From contig NZ_WUUS01000008.1 of NCBI RefSeq assembly GCF_009831625.1, positions 1-64,000 on the forward strand: DNA of 64,000 nucleotides, in the 5' to 3' direction. Positions 8,723 through 17,465 of the stretch are shown here, piece by piece (position 1 is the stretch's first letter; each line of letters starts with the position of its first letter). Source of the DNA: Halobaculum saliterrae. GTDB taxonomy: Archaea; Halobacteriota; Halobacteria; Halobacteriales; Haloferacaceae. The notes beneath the pieces were generated by a model. That model did not search any database. It saw only the letters and a list, made by a program, of their open reading frames with translations, and was not told where the DNA came from. Position numbers and translations under genes: made by a program.

Positions 8723-9520
8723 GTGATCGAGGTTCGCGGACTCACACACCGCTACGGTGGCGGTGAGTCCGGAGCCGACTCCGGCGACGCCGGCGGATCC
8801 GTTTCTGACGGCGACGCCGGCGGATCCGTTTCTGACGGCGACGCCGGCGGGTCGACCGCGCTTCGGGAGGTGTCCCTCCGGATCCCCGACGGCGAGTTCC
8901 TCGTGATCGCGGGGGCCAACGGCTCCGGAAAGTCGACGCTCGTCCGACAGTTCAACGGCCTGCTCACGCCCGACGAGGGCGAGGTGCTCGTGGACGGCAC
9001 CCCGGTCGGCGACGACCTCGTCGCCGCACGCACGCGCGTCGGCATGGTGTTTCAGGAGCCGCGCGACTGCTTCGTCGCCGCGACCGTCGCCCGCGACGTG
9101 GCGTTCGGGCCGGAGAACCTCGGGTTGCCCCGCGACGAGATCGACCGCCGGGTCGAGCGCGCGCTCGCGGCCGTGAACATGGCCGGCCGCGGCGACGAGC
9201 GCATCGACAGGCTCTCCGGGGGCGAACAGGAGCGGGTCGCCGTCGCCGGCGCGCTCGCGATGGAGCCGTCGCATCTCGTCCTCGACGAGCCGTTCACCGG
9301 CCTCGACGAGCCGGCCCGCGAGTCCGTCCTCGCTCGCCTGATCGAACTCAACCGCGGCGGCACCGGGGTCGTGGTCGTGACCCACGACCTGCGGGACGTG
9401 CTCGAACACGCCGACCGCCTCGTCGTCCTCGCGGACGGCGAGGTCGCGGTCGACGTGCCGCCGGCAGCGGCCGTCGACGCCCTCGGCGACCTCCCGGTGC
9501 GCCGTCCAGAGCGATGCTGA
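8723..9520 (+). CDS. bioM: Biotin ECF transporter ATPase BioM
   Basis: The 265-residue ABC ATPase energises BioY. Walker A (GANGSGKS) is at residues 64-71, the signature LSGGEQ at 164-169 and Walker B (LVLDEP) at 185-190; the Q-loop region VFQEPRD lies between. The GTG start is 9 bp after bioY and the gene overlaps bioN by 7 bp. The oddity is a glycine/acid insertion at residues 15-44 built from repeated GDAGGSVSD units, encoded by a 27-bp tandem DNA repeat. It falls in the loop between the first strand and the nucleotide-binding core and is probably tolerated. Confidence 0.94.
   Translation: MIEVRGLTHRYGGGESGADSGDAGGSVSDGDAGGSVSDGDAGGSTALREVSLRIPDGEFLVIAGANGSGKSTLVRQFNGLLTPDEGEVLVDGTPVGDDLVAARTRVGMVFQEPRDCFVAATVARDVAFGPENLGLPRDEIDRRVERALAAVNMAGRGDERIDRLSGGEQERVAVAGALAMEPSHLVLDEPFTGLDEPARESVLARLIELNRGGTGVVVVTHDLRDVLEHADRLVVLADGEVAVDVPPAAAVDALGDLPVRRPERC
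8783..8850 (+). repeat. 27-bp in-frame tandem repeat within bioM
   Basis: Two full units (8783-8809, 8810-8836) and a partial third (8837-8850) are identical at the DNA level. They encode GDAGGSVSD repeats. Exact identity argues for recent slippage or duplication, and the copy number may vary between strains. Confidence 0.9.
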
Positions 9521-10242
9521 CGTACGAGCCGGGCGACTCGGTCGGCCATCGGCTCGACGCGCGCAGCAAACTCCTCCTGCAGGCGTCGTTCGCGGCGGCG
9601 GCGTTCGGACACACCGACCCGGTCGGCCTCGCCGTGCTCACCGGGCTCACGCTCGCGCTGCTCGCGCTCGCGTCGACGACGCCCGGAGTCGTTCTCGCCG
9701 AGTACCGCGGGGTGCTCCCCTTCCTTGCGGCGGCGCCGGTGATCGAGTCGCTACGGTTCGGCGCGCCGTGGGTCGACCCCGTGGCTGCCGTCGATCCGGC
9801 GCTGGCGGCGTACCGAACGGTCCTGTTGCTCGCGCTCGTCGCGGCGTACGTCCGAACGACGCCCGTCCGCGAGTCCGAGGCCGCCGTCGCGCGTCTCGTC
9901 CCCGGCAAGCTCGGGCGACTACTGGGCCTCGGCGTGGGGCTCGTGTTCCGGTTCCTCCCCGTGTTACAGGCGGATCTGGCCCGGACTCGCGAGGCGATGG
10001 CGGCACGGCTCGGCGACCGACGACCGCTGCGCGACCGCGTGCGGATCGTCGCGACCGCGGGGCTGACCCGCGCGCTCTCCCGCACCGACCGGCTGGCCGT
10101 CGCGTTGCGTGCGCGCTGTCTCTCGTGGAACCCCACGCCTCCGGAGGCGACGTTCGGGCGGGAGGACGCGCTCGCGCTTGGACTGGCGGCCGCGCTCGCG
10201 GGATGGGCGATGTGGCCGGCGGCCGCGACGGCGCCGTGGTAG
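9514..10242 (+). CDS. bioN: Biotin ECF transporter transmembrane subunit BioN (EcfT)
   Basis: This 242-residue T-component couples the ATPase to BioY. It opens with the family pattern YEPGDSVGHRLDARSKL, has hydrophobic segments at about 25-70, 75-120 and 215-235, and carries two coupling-helix regions: one with MAARLGDRRP near 165 and one with ALRARCLSW near 197 (Ala-Arg motifs). Overlap with bioM suggests translational coupling. It completes a full biotin uptake system; no biotin synthesis genes are visible. Confidence 0.93.
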   Translation: MLTYEPGDSVGHRLDARSKLLLQASFAAAAFGHTDPVGLAVLTGLTLALLALASTTPGVVLAEYRGVLPFLAAAPVIESLRFGAPWVDPVAAVDPALAAYRTVLLLALVAAYVRTTPVRESEAAVARLVPGKLGRLLGLGVGLVFRFLPVLQADLARTREAMAARLGDRRPLRDRVRIVATAGLTRALSRTDRLAVALRARCLSWNPTPPEATFGREDALALGLAAALAGWAMWPAAATAPW

Positions 10243-10352
10243 CGGCGCCGCGCGCCCGCGCACCGTGATCCAGGTATCACGGTCACGACCCGTCGACCGA
10301 CGCGACCATCCGACGCGCTTTTACCGGATCGAGAAGCAACCTCCGGACAACA

Positions 10353-10547
10353 ATGAGTGAGCGCGAGGCTGAGGACTGGCTGATCCGGTATCTGGTCGTG
10401 ATGGTCGTCGCCGCGACGGCCCTCTTGATGCTCATCTACGGGCTCGTGTTCGCGCCGAGCATGGCCGTGACCGCCGGCGCGGTCGTCGCGCTCGTGGCGG
10501 TCACGGCGGTCATCATCGTCGACCTGCGGTCGTGGCGGACGGCGTAG
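10353..10547 (+). CDS. Small two-helix membrane protein
   Basis: A 64-residue protein with a charged N-terminus (SEREAEDW) and two hydrophobic helices (about 13-34 and 37-56). A CTTTTACCGG TATA-like box at about 10318-10327 lies near -30, which supports a leaderless ATG. I do not recognise a family. Its role is unknown. Confidence 0.65.
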   Translation: MSEREAEDWLIRYLVVMVVAATALLMLIYGLVFAPSMAVTAGAVVALVAVTAVIIVDLRSWRTA

Positions 10548-10612
10548 GACGGGACGCATCGGACCCGCCGAACCGATCGAATCGACCGAATCGACCGGAC
10601 CGATCGCGACAG

Positions 10613-11473
10613 TTACGCTCCGGCGTCGGTGAGCCGCGAAACCTCCTCCTCCGTGAGCGACAGCGACGCCGCGGCCACGTTCTCCCGCAGGTGCTCGACG
10701 CTGGAGGTGCCCGGGATCGGGATCGTCACGTCCGAGTGGGCGAGCAGCCACGCGAGCGCGACCTGCCTGCGGGTCGCGTCGTGTGCCGTCGCGACCGAAT
10801 CGAGCGCGTCCTCGACGGGGCCGAGGTCGCCGGCCGCGAGCGGATACCAGGGGATGAACCCGACCCCGGCGTCCTCACACGCCTCTAGGACCGCTTCGTC
10901 CTCTCGGTTGGCCACGTTGTACTGGTTCTGGACGGTCGCGATCTCGACCTGCTCGCGGGCCTCGTCCAGTTGCTCGACGCTGACGTTCGAGAGGCCGACG
11001 TGCTCGACGTGCCCCTCGTCCTTCAGCTCCGCGAACGCGGCCACGCTGTCGGCGAAGGGCGTGTCCGGGTCAGGACGGTGGAACTGGTACAGGTCGATGG
11101 TGTCGACGCCGAGCCGGTCCTTACTGACGAGTACCTGATTGCGAACGTAGTCGGGGTCGCCGTGGGGGAGCCAATCGCCGCCGGCCTCCCGGAGCAGTCC
11201 CGCCTTCGTGGCGACGACCGCCTCGTCGACGATCCCGGCCTCCCGAAGCAGGCGTTCGGAGGTGCCCGGCCCGTAGGAGTCGGCGGTGTCGACGAAGTCG
11301 ACGCCGAGTTCGACGGCGCCGCGGGCGACCTCGCGGGCGTTCCCCTCGTCGTCGGGCGCGCCGATGATGTCGTCGCCGCACAGGCGCATCGCCCCGAACC
11401 CGAGCCGATTCACCGTCGTCTCGCCGTCCAGATCGAACGTCCCCGCGGCCGCCGCGTCGGGTGTCTCGCTCAT
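10613..11473 (-). CDS. Aldo/keto reductase
   Basis: The 286-residue TIM-barrel oxidoreductase should use NAD(P)H. The catalytic tetrad is visible: Asp and Tyr in DTADSYGPG, Lys in VATKAG and His in YQFHRPD. The C-terminal cofactor region contains IPGTSSVEHLREN. The family reduces aldehydes and ketones; the substrate here is unknown. It is transcribed alone, with 100 bp separating it from the ATP-grasp gene behind it on the same strand. Confidence 0.92.
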   Translation of the reverse strand: MSETPDAAAAGTFDLDGETTVNRLGFGAMRLCGDDIIGAPDDEGNAREVARGAVELGVDFVDTADSYGPGTSERLLREAGIVDEAVVATKAGLLREAGGDWLPHGDPDYVRNQVLVSKDRLGVDTIDLYQFHRPDPDTPFADSVAAFAELKDEGHVEHVGLSNVSVEQLDEAREQVEIATVQNQYNVANREDEAVLEACEDAGVGFIPWYPLAAGDLGPVEDALDSVATAHDATRRQVALAWLLAHSDVTIPIPGTSSVEHLRENVAAASLSLTEEEVSRLTDAGA

Positions 11474-11575
11474 ACGTCGCCGTGAACGGGGGCCGAGGTC
11501 ATAGTCGCGGCGGCGTCGGAACCCCGCGGCGGCGTCGGAACCTCGCCTAGCGGGAGGAAGCGCTCCAGGAACCGC

Positions 11576-12889
11576 TCACGTCGGCCCGAGGTATCCCCAC
11601 GCCTGCAGGCGGTCGCCGTCGCCGCCGATCCACCGCTCCCCGATGTCGTCCCGGTAGTACATGTTGGGAATCACGATGTCGTCGATACGGTCGTACGCCT
11701 GCTCGCGTGCGGCGTGCATCGTGTCGCCCTTGCCGGTCACGACGATCGGCATCCCGTTGTCTCCAGCGACGCGCCACTGGCCGTCGACCCGCTTCGCGTC
11801 CTCGATGTGGATCCCCTCGCGGCTGTCCGTCTCGAACACCACGGCCGCGTTCCGGGAGTTCTCGTCGTACGTCTCCTCGTCGTCGAACGGGAACGGCGGG
11901 AGCACGACCCGAACGGCGATCTGGTAGCCGTTGTGCACCTCCGGCTCGGGATCGTTGCCGTTGGCGAGATCGTGGAAGAACTCGGCGGTGGACGACTCGA
12001 TGGACTCCTCCTGCAGTGCGATCGTCGGATACCCGAACCGGGGGGTGAACTCCAACGGATAGATCCCGGACTCGTTCACGATACAGTTGATGTCGATGCT
12101 CCCGACGTAGCCCTCCTCGGCGAGCCAGTTCTCGAGCTTGCCGAGGGTCTCCTCGTACAGCTTGTTCTGCCCCGCCCAGAACATCGACGTTCCCATCTCG
12201 CCGGTCTGGGGGCCGATGTTTCCGGGGAACAACTTCTTGTGCTCGAAGTTGAAGTTGACCTGGTCGATGAACTCCTTGCCATTGAAGAACCCGCAGATGG
12301 CGATCTCCACGCCCTCGACTTTCCGCTGCAGCTGGAAACCCTTCATCCGGTGACCCCACGCCTTCTTGTACGCTCGAAGCACGTCGACCACGTCGCTGCC
12401 GTCGTCCTCGTTGCCGACGTACAGGAGCCGCTTGACGTTCTGCACCTCCCCGAGCGGCTTGATCACGTACGGCGCGGGGTTCTCTCGGACGTGCTGGATA
12501 CCGGCATCGAAGTCATCGAAGATGTGGTGTTCGACGGTGTTGACGCCGTGCTCTTCGAGGATCTCCATCGCATATCCCCGGTCCTCCTCGAGATGGTCGG
12601 TGTTCGGCGTGCCACCGACGACGGCGTTCCCCTCCTCGCGGAGTTCCTGCGCGAGCTCGCCGGTGCCGATATCGGAGCCGACCCAGATGTCGTCGAAGAC
12701 GATCACGTCGGCCCAGTCCACCTCCGCCTCCCAGTCGTCCGTCTTGGGGACGAAGCCGTCGCCGATCTCCCTGTCGCTCTCGGCCTCGATGTGGTACTTC
12801 ACCGGGTGTCCCTCGCGGTGAACCTGACACGCGAGGTCAGTGATCAGCGCGGCGTCCGCGGATATGAACAGGAAGTTGTGCTCGTCCAT
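11576..12889 (-). CDS. ATP-grasp protein, PurD-like
   Basis: The 437-residue protein has an ATP-grasp core. A pre-ATP-grasp domain covers residues 1-100, the nucleotide-binding stretch PYVIKPLGEVQN is near 137, and acidic metal ligands occur in VGSIDINCIV and YPLEFTPRFGYP (about 270-295). It resembles phosphoribosylamine-glycine ligase, but the usual PurD N-terminal GSGGREHA motif is missing, so a direct role in purine synthesis is uncertain. Haloarchaea often carry such paralogues beside the true purD. It stands alone between the reductase and the TetR gene. Confidence 0.75.
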   Translation of the reverse strand: MDEHNFLFISADAALITDLACQVHREGHPVKYHIEAESDREIGDGFVPKTDDWEAEVDWADVIVFDDIWVGSDIGTGELAQELREEGNAVVGGTPNTDHLEEDRGYAMEILEEHGVNTVEHHIFDDFDAGIQHVRENPAPYVIKPLGEVQNVKRLLYVGNEDDGSDVVDVLRAYKKAWGHRMKGFQLQRKVEGVEIAICGFFNGKEFIDQVNFNFEHKKLFPGNIGPQTGEMGTSMFWAGQNKLYEETLGKLENWLAEEGYVGSIDINCIVNESGIYPLEFTPRFGYPTIALQEESIESSTAEFFHDLANGNDPEPEVHNGYQIAVRVVLPPFPFDDEETYDENSRNAAVVFETDSREGIHIEDAKRVDGQWRVAGDNGMPIVVTGKGDTMHAAREQAYDRIDDIVIPNMYYRDDIGERWIGGDGDRLQAWGYLGPT

Positions 12890-13020
12890 ACCGCCACAGC
12901 GGCGCGGACGGAGTTATAGCCGACGGCGTCGCCACCACGTGACTCGGTGGCCACACGCGACACAGTAGGGGAACGCCGCATGCCAGGGTGTGCCGAACCC
13001 CTCCGAATCCGAACCATTTT

Positions 13021-13042
13021 TGACTGACTGGCCAGTTAGTTA
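13021..13042 (+). promoter_or_regulatory. TetR-type operator upstream of the regulator-MATE pair
   Basis: Near-perfect palindrome: TGACTGACTGG followed directly by CCAGTTAGTTA (9 of 11 positions pair). It lies 55 bp before the TetR start, in the only promoter region of the operon. TetR-family repressors commonly bind such palindromes and control their own operon. Confidence 0.72.
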
Positions 13043-13097
13043 TGACAGGCGCGACGACCGGTCCGTCGGGACCACTTGTCGCGGTCGGAGTCACACG

Positions 13098-13787
13098 ATG
13101 AGTCAGGAGCGGGACACACGGACGGCGTTCATGGAGGCGACGTACCGCGCGCTGTGTACGCACGGGTACGCCGACCTCACCATGCAGGACATCGCCGACG
13201 AGACGGACAAGAGCAAGGCGGCCCTCCACTACCACTTCGACGGGAAGGACGACCTCTTCCGCGAGTTCCTCGCGTACCTCCACGAGGGGTTCGCCGAGAC
13301 GATCGCCGATCACCCCGAGGGAACCCCCGTCGAGCGACTGGTCGCGCTCGTTCGCCGAGTCCTCGATCCCGTCGACGACAGCGCGGACCAACAGTTCAAC
13401 ACCGCGTTCATGGAGATCAAAGCGCAGGCACCGTACCGCGAGGGGTACCGCGAGGTCCTCCGTCGATTCGACGCCGATCTCCGGACCGAGGTCGCCGACC
13501 TGGTGCGGGAAGCGATCGAGAACGGGCAGTACGACGAGGAGACGGATCCTGAGGAGATCGCAGAGCACGTCCTCACCTACATCCACGGGACGTGGACCCG
13601 CGCGGCGGCCGTCGGCGCCGACGTGGTGGCGATGCGTGAGCACCTCGTCGACGACCTGCTCGACCTGCTCGTTGACGGCGCGAGCGTCCCCGTCGACGTG
13701 GATGCGACCGAGGACCGTGGGCTCGCCGCGGCTGATCCCGACGAGCCCCACGAGAACAGCTCTGAGGACGTGGTGGACCCCAGATGA
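13098..13787 (+). CDS. TetR/AcrR-family transcriptional regulator
   Basis: The 229-residue protein has an N-terminal helix-turn-helix, about residues 8-55: FMEATYRALCTHGYADLT, then MQDIADETDKSKAALHYHFDGKDDLF. The C-terminal domain (about 60-190) should bind a ligand; an acidic tail follows. I chose the ATG at 13098, which leaves the usual short N-terminus. It overlaps the MATE gene by 4 bp (ATGA), so the two are translationally coupled and the regulator probably represses the pump through the palindrome at 13021. Confidence 0.93.
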   Translation: MSQERDTRTAFMEATYRALCTHGYADLTMQDIADETDKSKAALHYHFDGKDDLFREFLAYLHEGFAETIADHPEGTPVERLVALVRRVLDPVDDSADQQFNTAFMEIKAQAPYREGYREVLRRFDADLRTEVADLVREAIENGQYDEETDPEEIAEHVLTYIHGTWTRAAAVGADVVAMREHLVDDLLDLLVDGASVPVDVDATEDRGLAAADPDEPHENSSEDVVDPR

Positions 13788-15262
13788 CCGTCCGCGACCG
13801 ACTCTCGATGGTGTTCAAGGGGCGCGACGAGTTCGACCTCACCGACGGGAGTATCGGGAAGCCGCTGTTCTACCTGTCGCTGCCGATCGTGGTCACCAAC
13901 CTCCTGCAGACGGCGTACAACCTCGCGGACACGCTGTGGCTCGGCCGCTACAGCACGGAGGCGCTGGCGGCGATCTCGTTCGCGTTCCCGATGGTGTTCC
14001 TCCTGTTCTCGCTGGGGATGGGGGTCACCGTCGCGGGATCGGTGCTCGTGGCACAGCACGTCGGCGCGGACGAGGAGAAGGAGGCGAGGTACGCGGCCTC
14101 GCAGACGGTCTCGTTCGCGATCATCGTCTCGCTGTTCCTCGGCGGCCTCGGCTACTTCGTCGTCGGCGATCTGCTCGGACTGCTCGGGGCGTCGCCCGAC
14201 GTGCTCCCGCTCGCGACCGAGTACATGCGGGTCATCTCCTCCGGACTGGTGTTCATGTTCGGCTTCTTCGTGTTCACCGCGCTCATGCGCGGCTACGGGG
14301 ACACGATCACGCCGATGCTGGTGATGCTGCTCACGGTCGTCGTGAACATCGTCATCGACCCGTTCCTCATCTTCGGCTGGTGGATATTTCCGGAGCTCGG
14401 CGTCGCCGGCGCCGCCTACGCGACCATCTTCTCGCGGGCGCTCGCGTTCGTTGTCGGCATGGCGATCATGCTTCGGGGCACGCGCGGCGTGCAGATCACC
14501 CCCGCCGACATGGTCCCGAACCTCACGTACGCGAAGAAGATCGTCCGCATCGGCGTTCCCGCCTCCATCGAGGGAACCGGCCGGTCGCTGTCGGTGAACC
14601 TGATGCTCGTCATCGTCGGGCTGTTCCCGACGACGGTCGTCGCCGGCTACGGGATCGGCGTCCGCGTGTTCTCTGTCATCTTCCTCCCGGCCATCGCCGT
14701 CGCTCGCGGGGTCGAGACGATGACGGGGCAGAACATCGGCGCCGAGAAACCCGATCGGGCGGCCGCCGCCGCCGGGATCGCCGCCAAGACGATGTTCGCC
14801 ATCCTCGGAGCCCTCGGGATCGTGGTGATCCTCACGGCTCGGCCGATCGCGGCGGTGTTCACCAACGATTCGGCCGTAATCGCGGTGACCGCCGACTTCC
14901 TGCGGTGGGTCGCGCCGACGTTCGGGTGCATCGGCGTGATGCGCGCCTACACCGGTAGCTTCCGGGGTGCCGGCAAGACGATGACTGCCGCCGCCATCTC
15001 GATCCTGATGCTCGGGTTCATCCGGCTCCCGGTGGCGCTGGGGCTCGCGCGCCCGGACGTCCTCGGGCTGCCGCTGCCCGCGTTCGACTCGACCGGGATC
15101 TGGATGGCGTTCGCGGTCTCGAACACCGCCGGGGCGATCATCGCGTACCTCTGGTACCGGCGCGGTACTTGGCGCGACGCCGATCCCCGTGGGGAAGTCC
15201 CCGTCGGCGACGACGACGAGGACGACACGTCGGACGCGACAGTCGCGCCGACCGACGACTGA
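13784..15262 (+). CDS. MATE-family multidrug efflux transporter
   Basis: The 492-residue protein has twelve predicted membrane segments in two related halves. The opening region (PLFYLSLPIVVTNLLQTAYNLADTLWLGRY) and GMGVTVAGSVLVAQHVGADEEKEA are typical of MATE transporters, which export cationic drugs using Na+ or H+. The start overlaps the TetR stop by 4 bp. The tail is acidic (DDDEDDTSDATVAPTDD). The DNA encoding the last eight residues and the stop codon is tandemly repeated downstream. Confidence 0.95.
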   Translation: MTVRDRLSMVFKGRDEFDLTDGSIGKPLFYLSLPIVVTNLLQTAYNLADTLWLGRYSTEALAAISFAFPMVFLLFSLGMGVTVAGSVLVAQHVGADEEKEARYAASQTVSFAIIVSLFLGGLGYFVVGDLLGLLGASPDVLPLATEYMRVISSGLVFMFGFFVFTALMRGYGDTITPMLVMLLTVVVNIVIDPFLIFGWWIFPELGVAGAAYATIFSRALAFVVGMAIMLRGTRGVQITPADMVPNLTYAKKIVRIGVPASIEGTGRSLSVNLMLVIVGLFPTTVVAGYGIGVRVFSVIFLPAIAVARGVETMTGQNIGAEKPDRAAAAAGIAAKTMFAILGALGIVVILTARPIAAVFTNDSAVIAVTADFLRWVAPTFGCIGVMRAYTGSFRGAGKTMTAAAISILMLGFIRLPVALGLARPDVLGLPLPAFDSTGIWMAFAVSNTAGAIIAYLWYRRGTWRDADPRGEVPVGDDDEDDTSDATVAPTDD

Positions 15263-15334
15263 GACAGTCGCGCCGACCGACGACTGAGACAGTCGCGCCG
15301 ACCGACGACTGAGACAGTCGCGCCGACCGACGAC
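15238..15334 (+). repeat. 25-bp tandem repeat spanning the MATE stop codon
   Basis: Four copies begin at 15238, 15263, 15288 and 15313; the last is 22 bp. The first contains the codons for the C-terminus and the TGA stop; the others lie downstream and each keeps the same ACGACTGA ending or a truncated form. The DNA identity is perfect, pointing to recent slippage. The copies sit where the 3' UTR would be. Confidence 0.92.
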
Positions 15335-15727
15335 CGTCGCATCGGCTGGCGATCGACGACAGACCACGATCGGAAAACTGCGCTTCCGCTATCTGGACTA
15401 CCGATCGGAGTACCCCGCTTCGACGTCGTTTTTGATGCTGACAGGCGACGCCGATATCGAGGATTCGGCAGGGTTCGGCGGCTCCGCGCCGTCGCTCTCG
15501 TCAGGATCCGCGGGACGAGGCGTCGCACACCCGTGTGCGCCCCGCGGCCGTGGTCAGGTGATACCGCGAGTGCCTCCGGCATCGGCTATGAACCTTCGTG
15601 GCGAGTCCGCCCCGTCGAATCCGCCGCGGCGGTTCGACCGCGCCCGGACGCGTGCCACCGAACCGCCGGGTCCCGAACGACGGTATTCGACGGGCCGTTT
15701 TTTGCTTCGACGCGGAAAGGTTCGGAC
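15335..15727. other. Intergenic region without a supported gene
   Basis: A T-run (CGTCGTTTTTGATG) near 15424-15437 could end the MATE transcript. A second T-run (CCGTTTTTTGCTTC) near 15698-15711 lies at about -26 from the next start and may act as its promoter element. No convincing reading frame is present. Confidence 0.5.
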
Positions 15728-16030
15728 ATGAGCGCCGGATCGCACGAGGAGGAGGTAGACGGGGGCGAGGAGATCCGCGTGTGGCTCGTGGAGCGGACGT
15801 ACGGCGACGACGAACTGAACATCGTCATCCTCGTGTACGCCGACGAGACCGGGACGCGGTACTTCCGGAAGGAGCGCGCGCTGACGAGCTTCGACGACGA
15901 GCGCGAGACGCCCGTCTCGATGGTCGTCCCCGCCGACGAGCTGGGAACGACCGACGAGGCGGATCGCGAACGCTACGCCGCGGAGGCGAGCAGGATGGCC
16001 GCCGATCACGATCCGACCGACAGCGTCTGA
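15728..16030 (+). CDS. Acidic hypothetical protein
   Basis: The 100-residue acidic protein has a compact mixed beta/alpha look: IRVWLVERTYGDDELNIVILVYADETGTRYFRKERALTSF, about residues 14-55, then an acidic helix. I do not recognise the family. The ATG at 15728 follows a T-rich element at a suitable leaderless distance. Codon use resembles neighbouring genes, so I consider it real. Confidence 0.65.
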   Translation: MSAGSHEEEVDGGEEIRVWLVERTYGDDELNIVILVYADETGTRYFRKERALTSFDDERETPVSMVVPADELGTTDEADRERYAAEASRMAADHDPTDSV

Positions 16031-16114
16031 GCGCCGTTCGCTCCCCCGACCGCTCGCGACTGTCAAGCCGTTCACCCGACGGACTCTTGCGGGGTCGCCG
16101 AGTATCGGGGAGCG

Positions 16115-16474
16115 ATGAGCGACGACGGATCCGACGCGACTGCGGCCGACATCGAGGGTGTGCCCACCGGGGACGGTGCGCCCGACACCGGTGACGATCC
16201 GGACGGGGACACGTTCGGCGTCGGTGTCCACGTGACGAGCGAGGAGTTCAGATTCGTCGTCCACGTTCCCTCGGAGATCGACTCCGGGTGGAGCGACCCC
16301 GACGAGTTTCAGCGGCTGATCGAGGAGGTGACGTGGGACACACTCGACCAGCGAGCGACGCTGCAGGCGGTCGCGCGGACGACCGCCGAGGGCGAGACCG
16401 CGACGCTGGGGACGGTGACGATGCGACCCGACGGCGAGGTCGTCGATCGGTCGTTGGCACCGCCCGAGGAGTGA
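16115..16474 (+). CDS. Acidic hypothetical protein
   Basis: The 119-residue protein has an acidic, low-complexity N-terminus (residues 1-35) and a conserved-looking core with FGVGVHVTSEEFRFVVHVPSEIDSGW and a C-terminal strand pair. No family is recognised. It follows the previous small gene by 84 bp on the same strand and may be co-transcribed. Confidence 0.62.
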   Translation: MSDDGSDATAADIEGVPTGDGAPDTGDDPDGDTFGVGVHVTSEEFRFVVHVPSEIDSGWSDPDEFQRLIEEVTWDTLDQRATLQAVARTTAEGETATLGTVTMRPDGEVVDRSLAPPEE

Positions 16475-16499
16475 GGAATCGCCGAGGTACGCCGCGGGA

Positions 16500-17369
16500 T
16501 CACCGAGGCGACTCGTCCTCGACGGCTATCGACTCGAGCGACGAGCCGATCGTGTCGATACGGGCGGCGTCGTACCGGGTGAGGTCGTAGCGGTTCGCCC
16601 CGACGGTGTCGCCCCAGACGTCGAGCGCGCCGAGCGTGACGAGCCCCTGTAGCGCGGCCCCCAGCGTTCGGGGCGTCGTCTCGGGATCGGGGATGCACGC
16701 GTGGATCTGTTTCGACTGGGGATAGGTCATCTCCACCGCGGTCAGCCCCCGTCGCGCCTCGCGCCAGTGGTTACGGAGGTAGCCGAAATTCGTCGGATCG
16801 CTGCTGCGGAGGTGTGCGATCAGCCGCTCGGTCAGCGCTCGGTCGGCCTCGTCGTCGGCGGTCGGGAGTCGGCGCGAGAGCGCCGAGAGGGCGGCGTCAC
16901 CGTTGGTCGCGGCCGCCGTGTGGAACCGGAAGCCGGCGGCCGCTGCCGCGTCCACCAGCCCCTCAACCACGGAGTCGACGCCGGTTCCGTCGGGAACCAG
17001 CGCGCCGATGTCGTCGACGACGACCGTGCCGCCGCCGCCGGATCCGCCGTCGGCCTCTGACAGCGCCGTCTCGAGGTACCCGACGGGATCGGAGAGCGGC
17101 GCCTCGACCGAGCCGACGACGATCTGCCGGTCGCCGGCGTCCGGCGGTGCGGTTGCCGCGCCGCCCCGGACCGTCTCGTCGACGCCGATGAGATACGAGC
17201 GACCGGGTGAGGACGGTCCCGCGGACTCGATGGCGCGGTACCACGCGTCGACCGATCGGCCGGCGAGGAGCGCGACGTGGACCCCCCCGGCGCCGGCGGC
17301 CTCGCTCGCGAGCGCCGCCTCGTCGACGTGGATCGCGCCGACCGAACGGTCGACGGCCTCACCGAGCAT
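16500..17369 (-). CDS. Haloarchaeal RecA-like/HTR-like regulatory protein
   Basis: The 289-residue protein has a nucleotide-binding-like alternation of strands. TVVVDDIGALVPDGTGVDSV near residues 120-140 resembles a degenerate Walker B/RecA-type core, and no classical P-loop is evident. A winged-helix-like C-terminal region begins near 185 (ALTERLIAHLRSSDPTNFGYLRNHW). This resembles haloarchaeal HTR-like proteins, but the assignment is tentative. The ATG at 17369 is preferred; another lies ten codons upstream. AGTAAATTTATG just upstream can serve as the TATA region. Confidence 0.55.
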   Translation of the reverse strand: MLGEAVDRSVGAIHVDEAALASEAAGAGGVHVALLAGRSVDAWYRAIESAGPSSPGRSYLIGVDETVRGGAATAPPDAGDRQIVVGSVEAPLSDPVGYLETALSEADGGSGGGGTVVVDDIGALVPDGTGVDSVVEGLVDAAAAAGFRFHTAAATNGDAALSALSRRLPTADDEADRALTERLIAHLRSSDPTNFGYLRNHWREARRGLTAVEMTYPQSKQIHACIPDPETTPRTLGAALQGLVTLGALDVWGDTVGANRYDLTRYDAARIDTIGSSLESIAVEDESPR

Positions 17370-17395
17370 GATGATAAGAAAAGCACACGCAGCAG

Positions 17396-17406
17396 ACATA
17401 AATTTA
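17396..17406. promoter_or_regulatory. AT-rich divergent promoter element
   Basis: CATAAATTTAC lies between the divergent genes starting at 17369 (minus) and 17466 (plus). It fits a TATA box for the minus-strand gene (about -30) and may also serve the plus-strand gene with a leader of roughly 40 nt. Confidence 0.5.
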
Positions 17407-17465
17407 CTGGGTACGTTATCGGAAGTGATGACGAACGTCGACAGGTTCTCCCCCGTATCCGACCG

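Noticed and set aside
11547..12359. Arg-rich frame overlapping the ATP-grasp gene
   Set aside because: It is a frame-shifted shadow of the real gene, with composition typical of the GC-rich alternate frame.
15554..16264. Long minus-strand frame opposite 15728-16030
   Set aside because: It is the shadow of the plus-strand gene, with Arg-rich, unstructured sequence.
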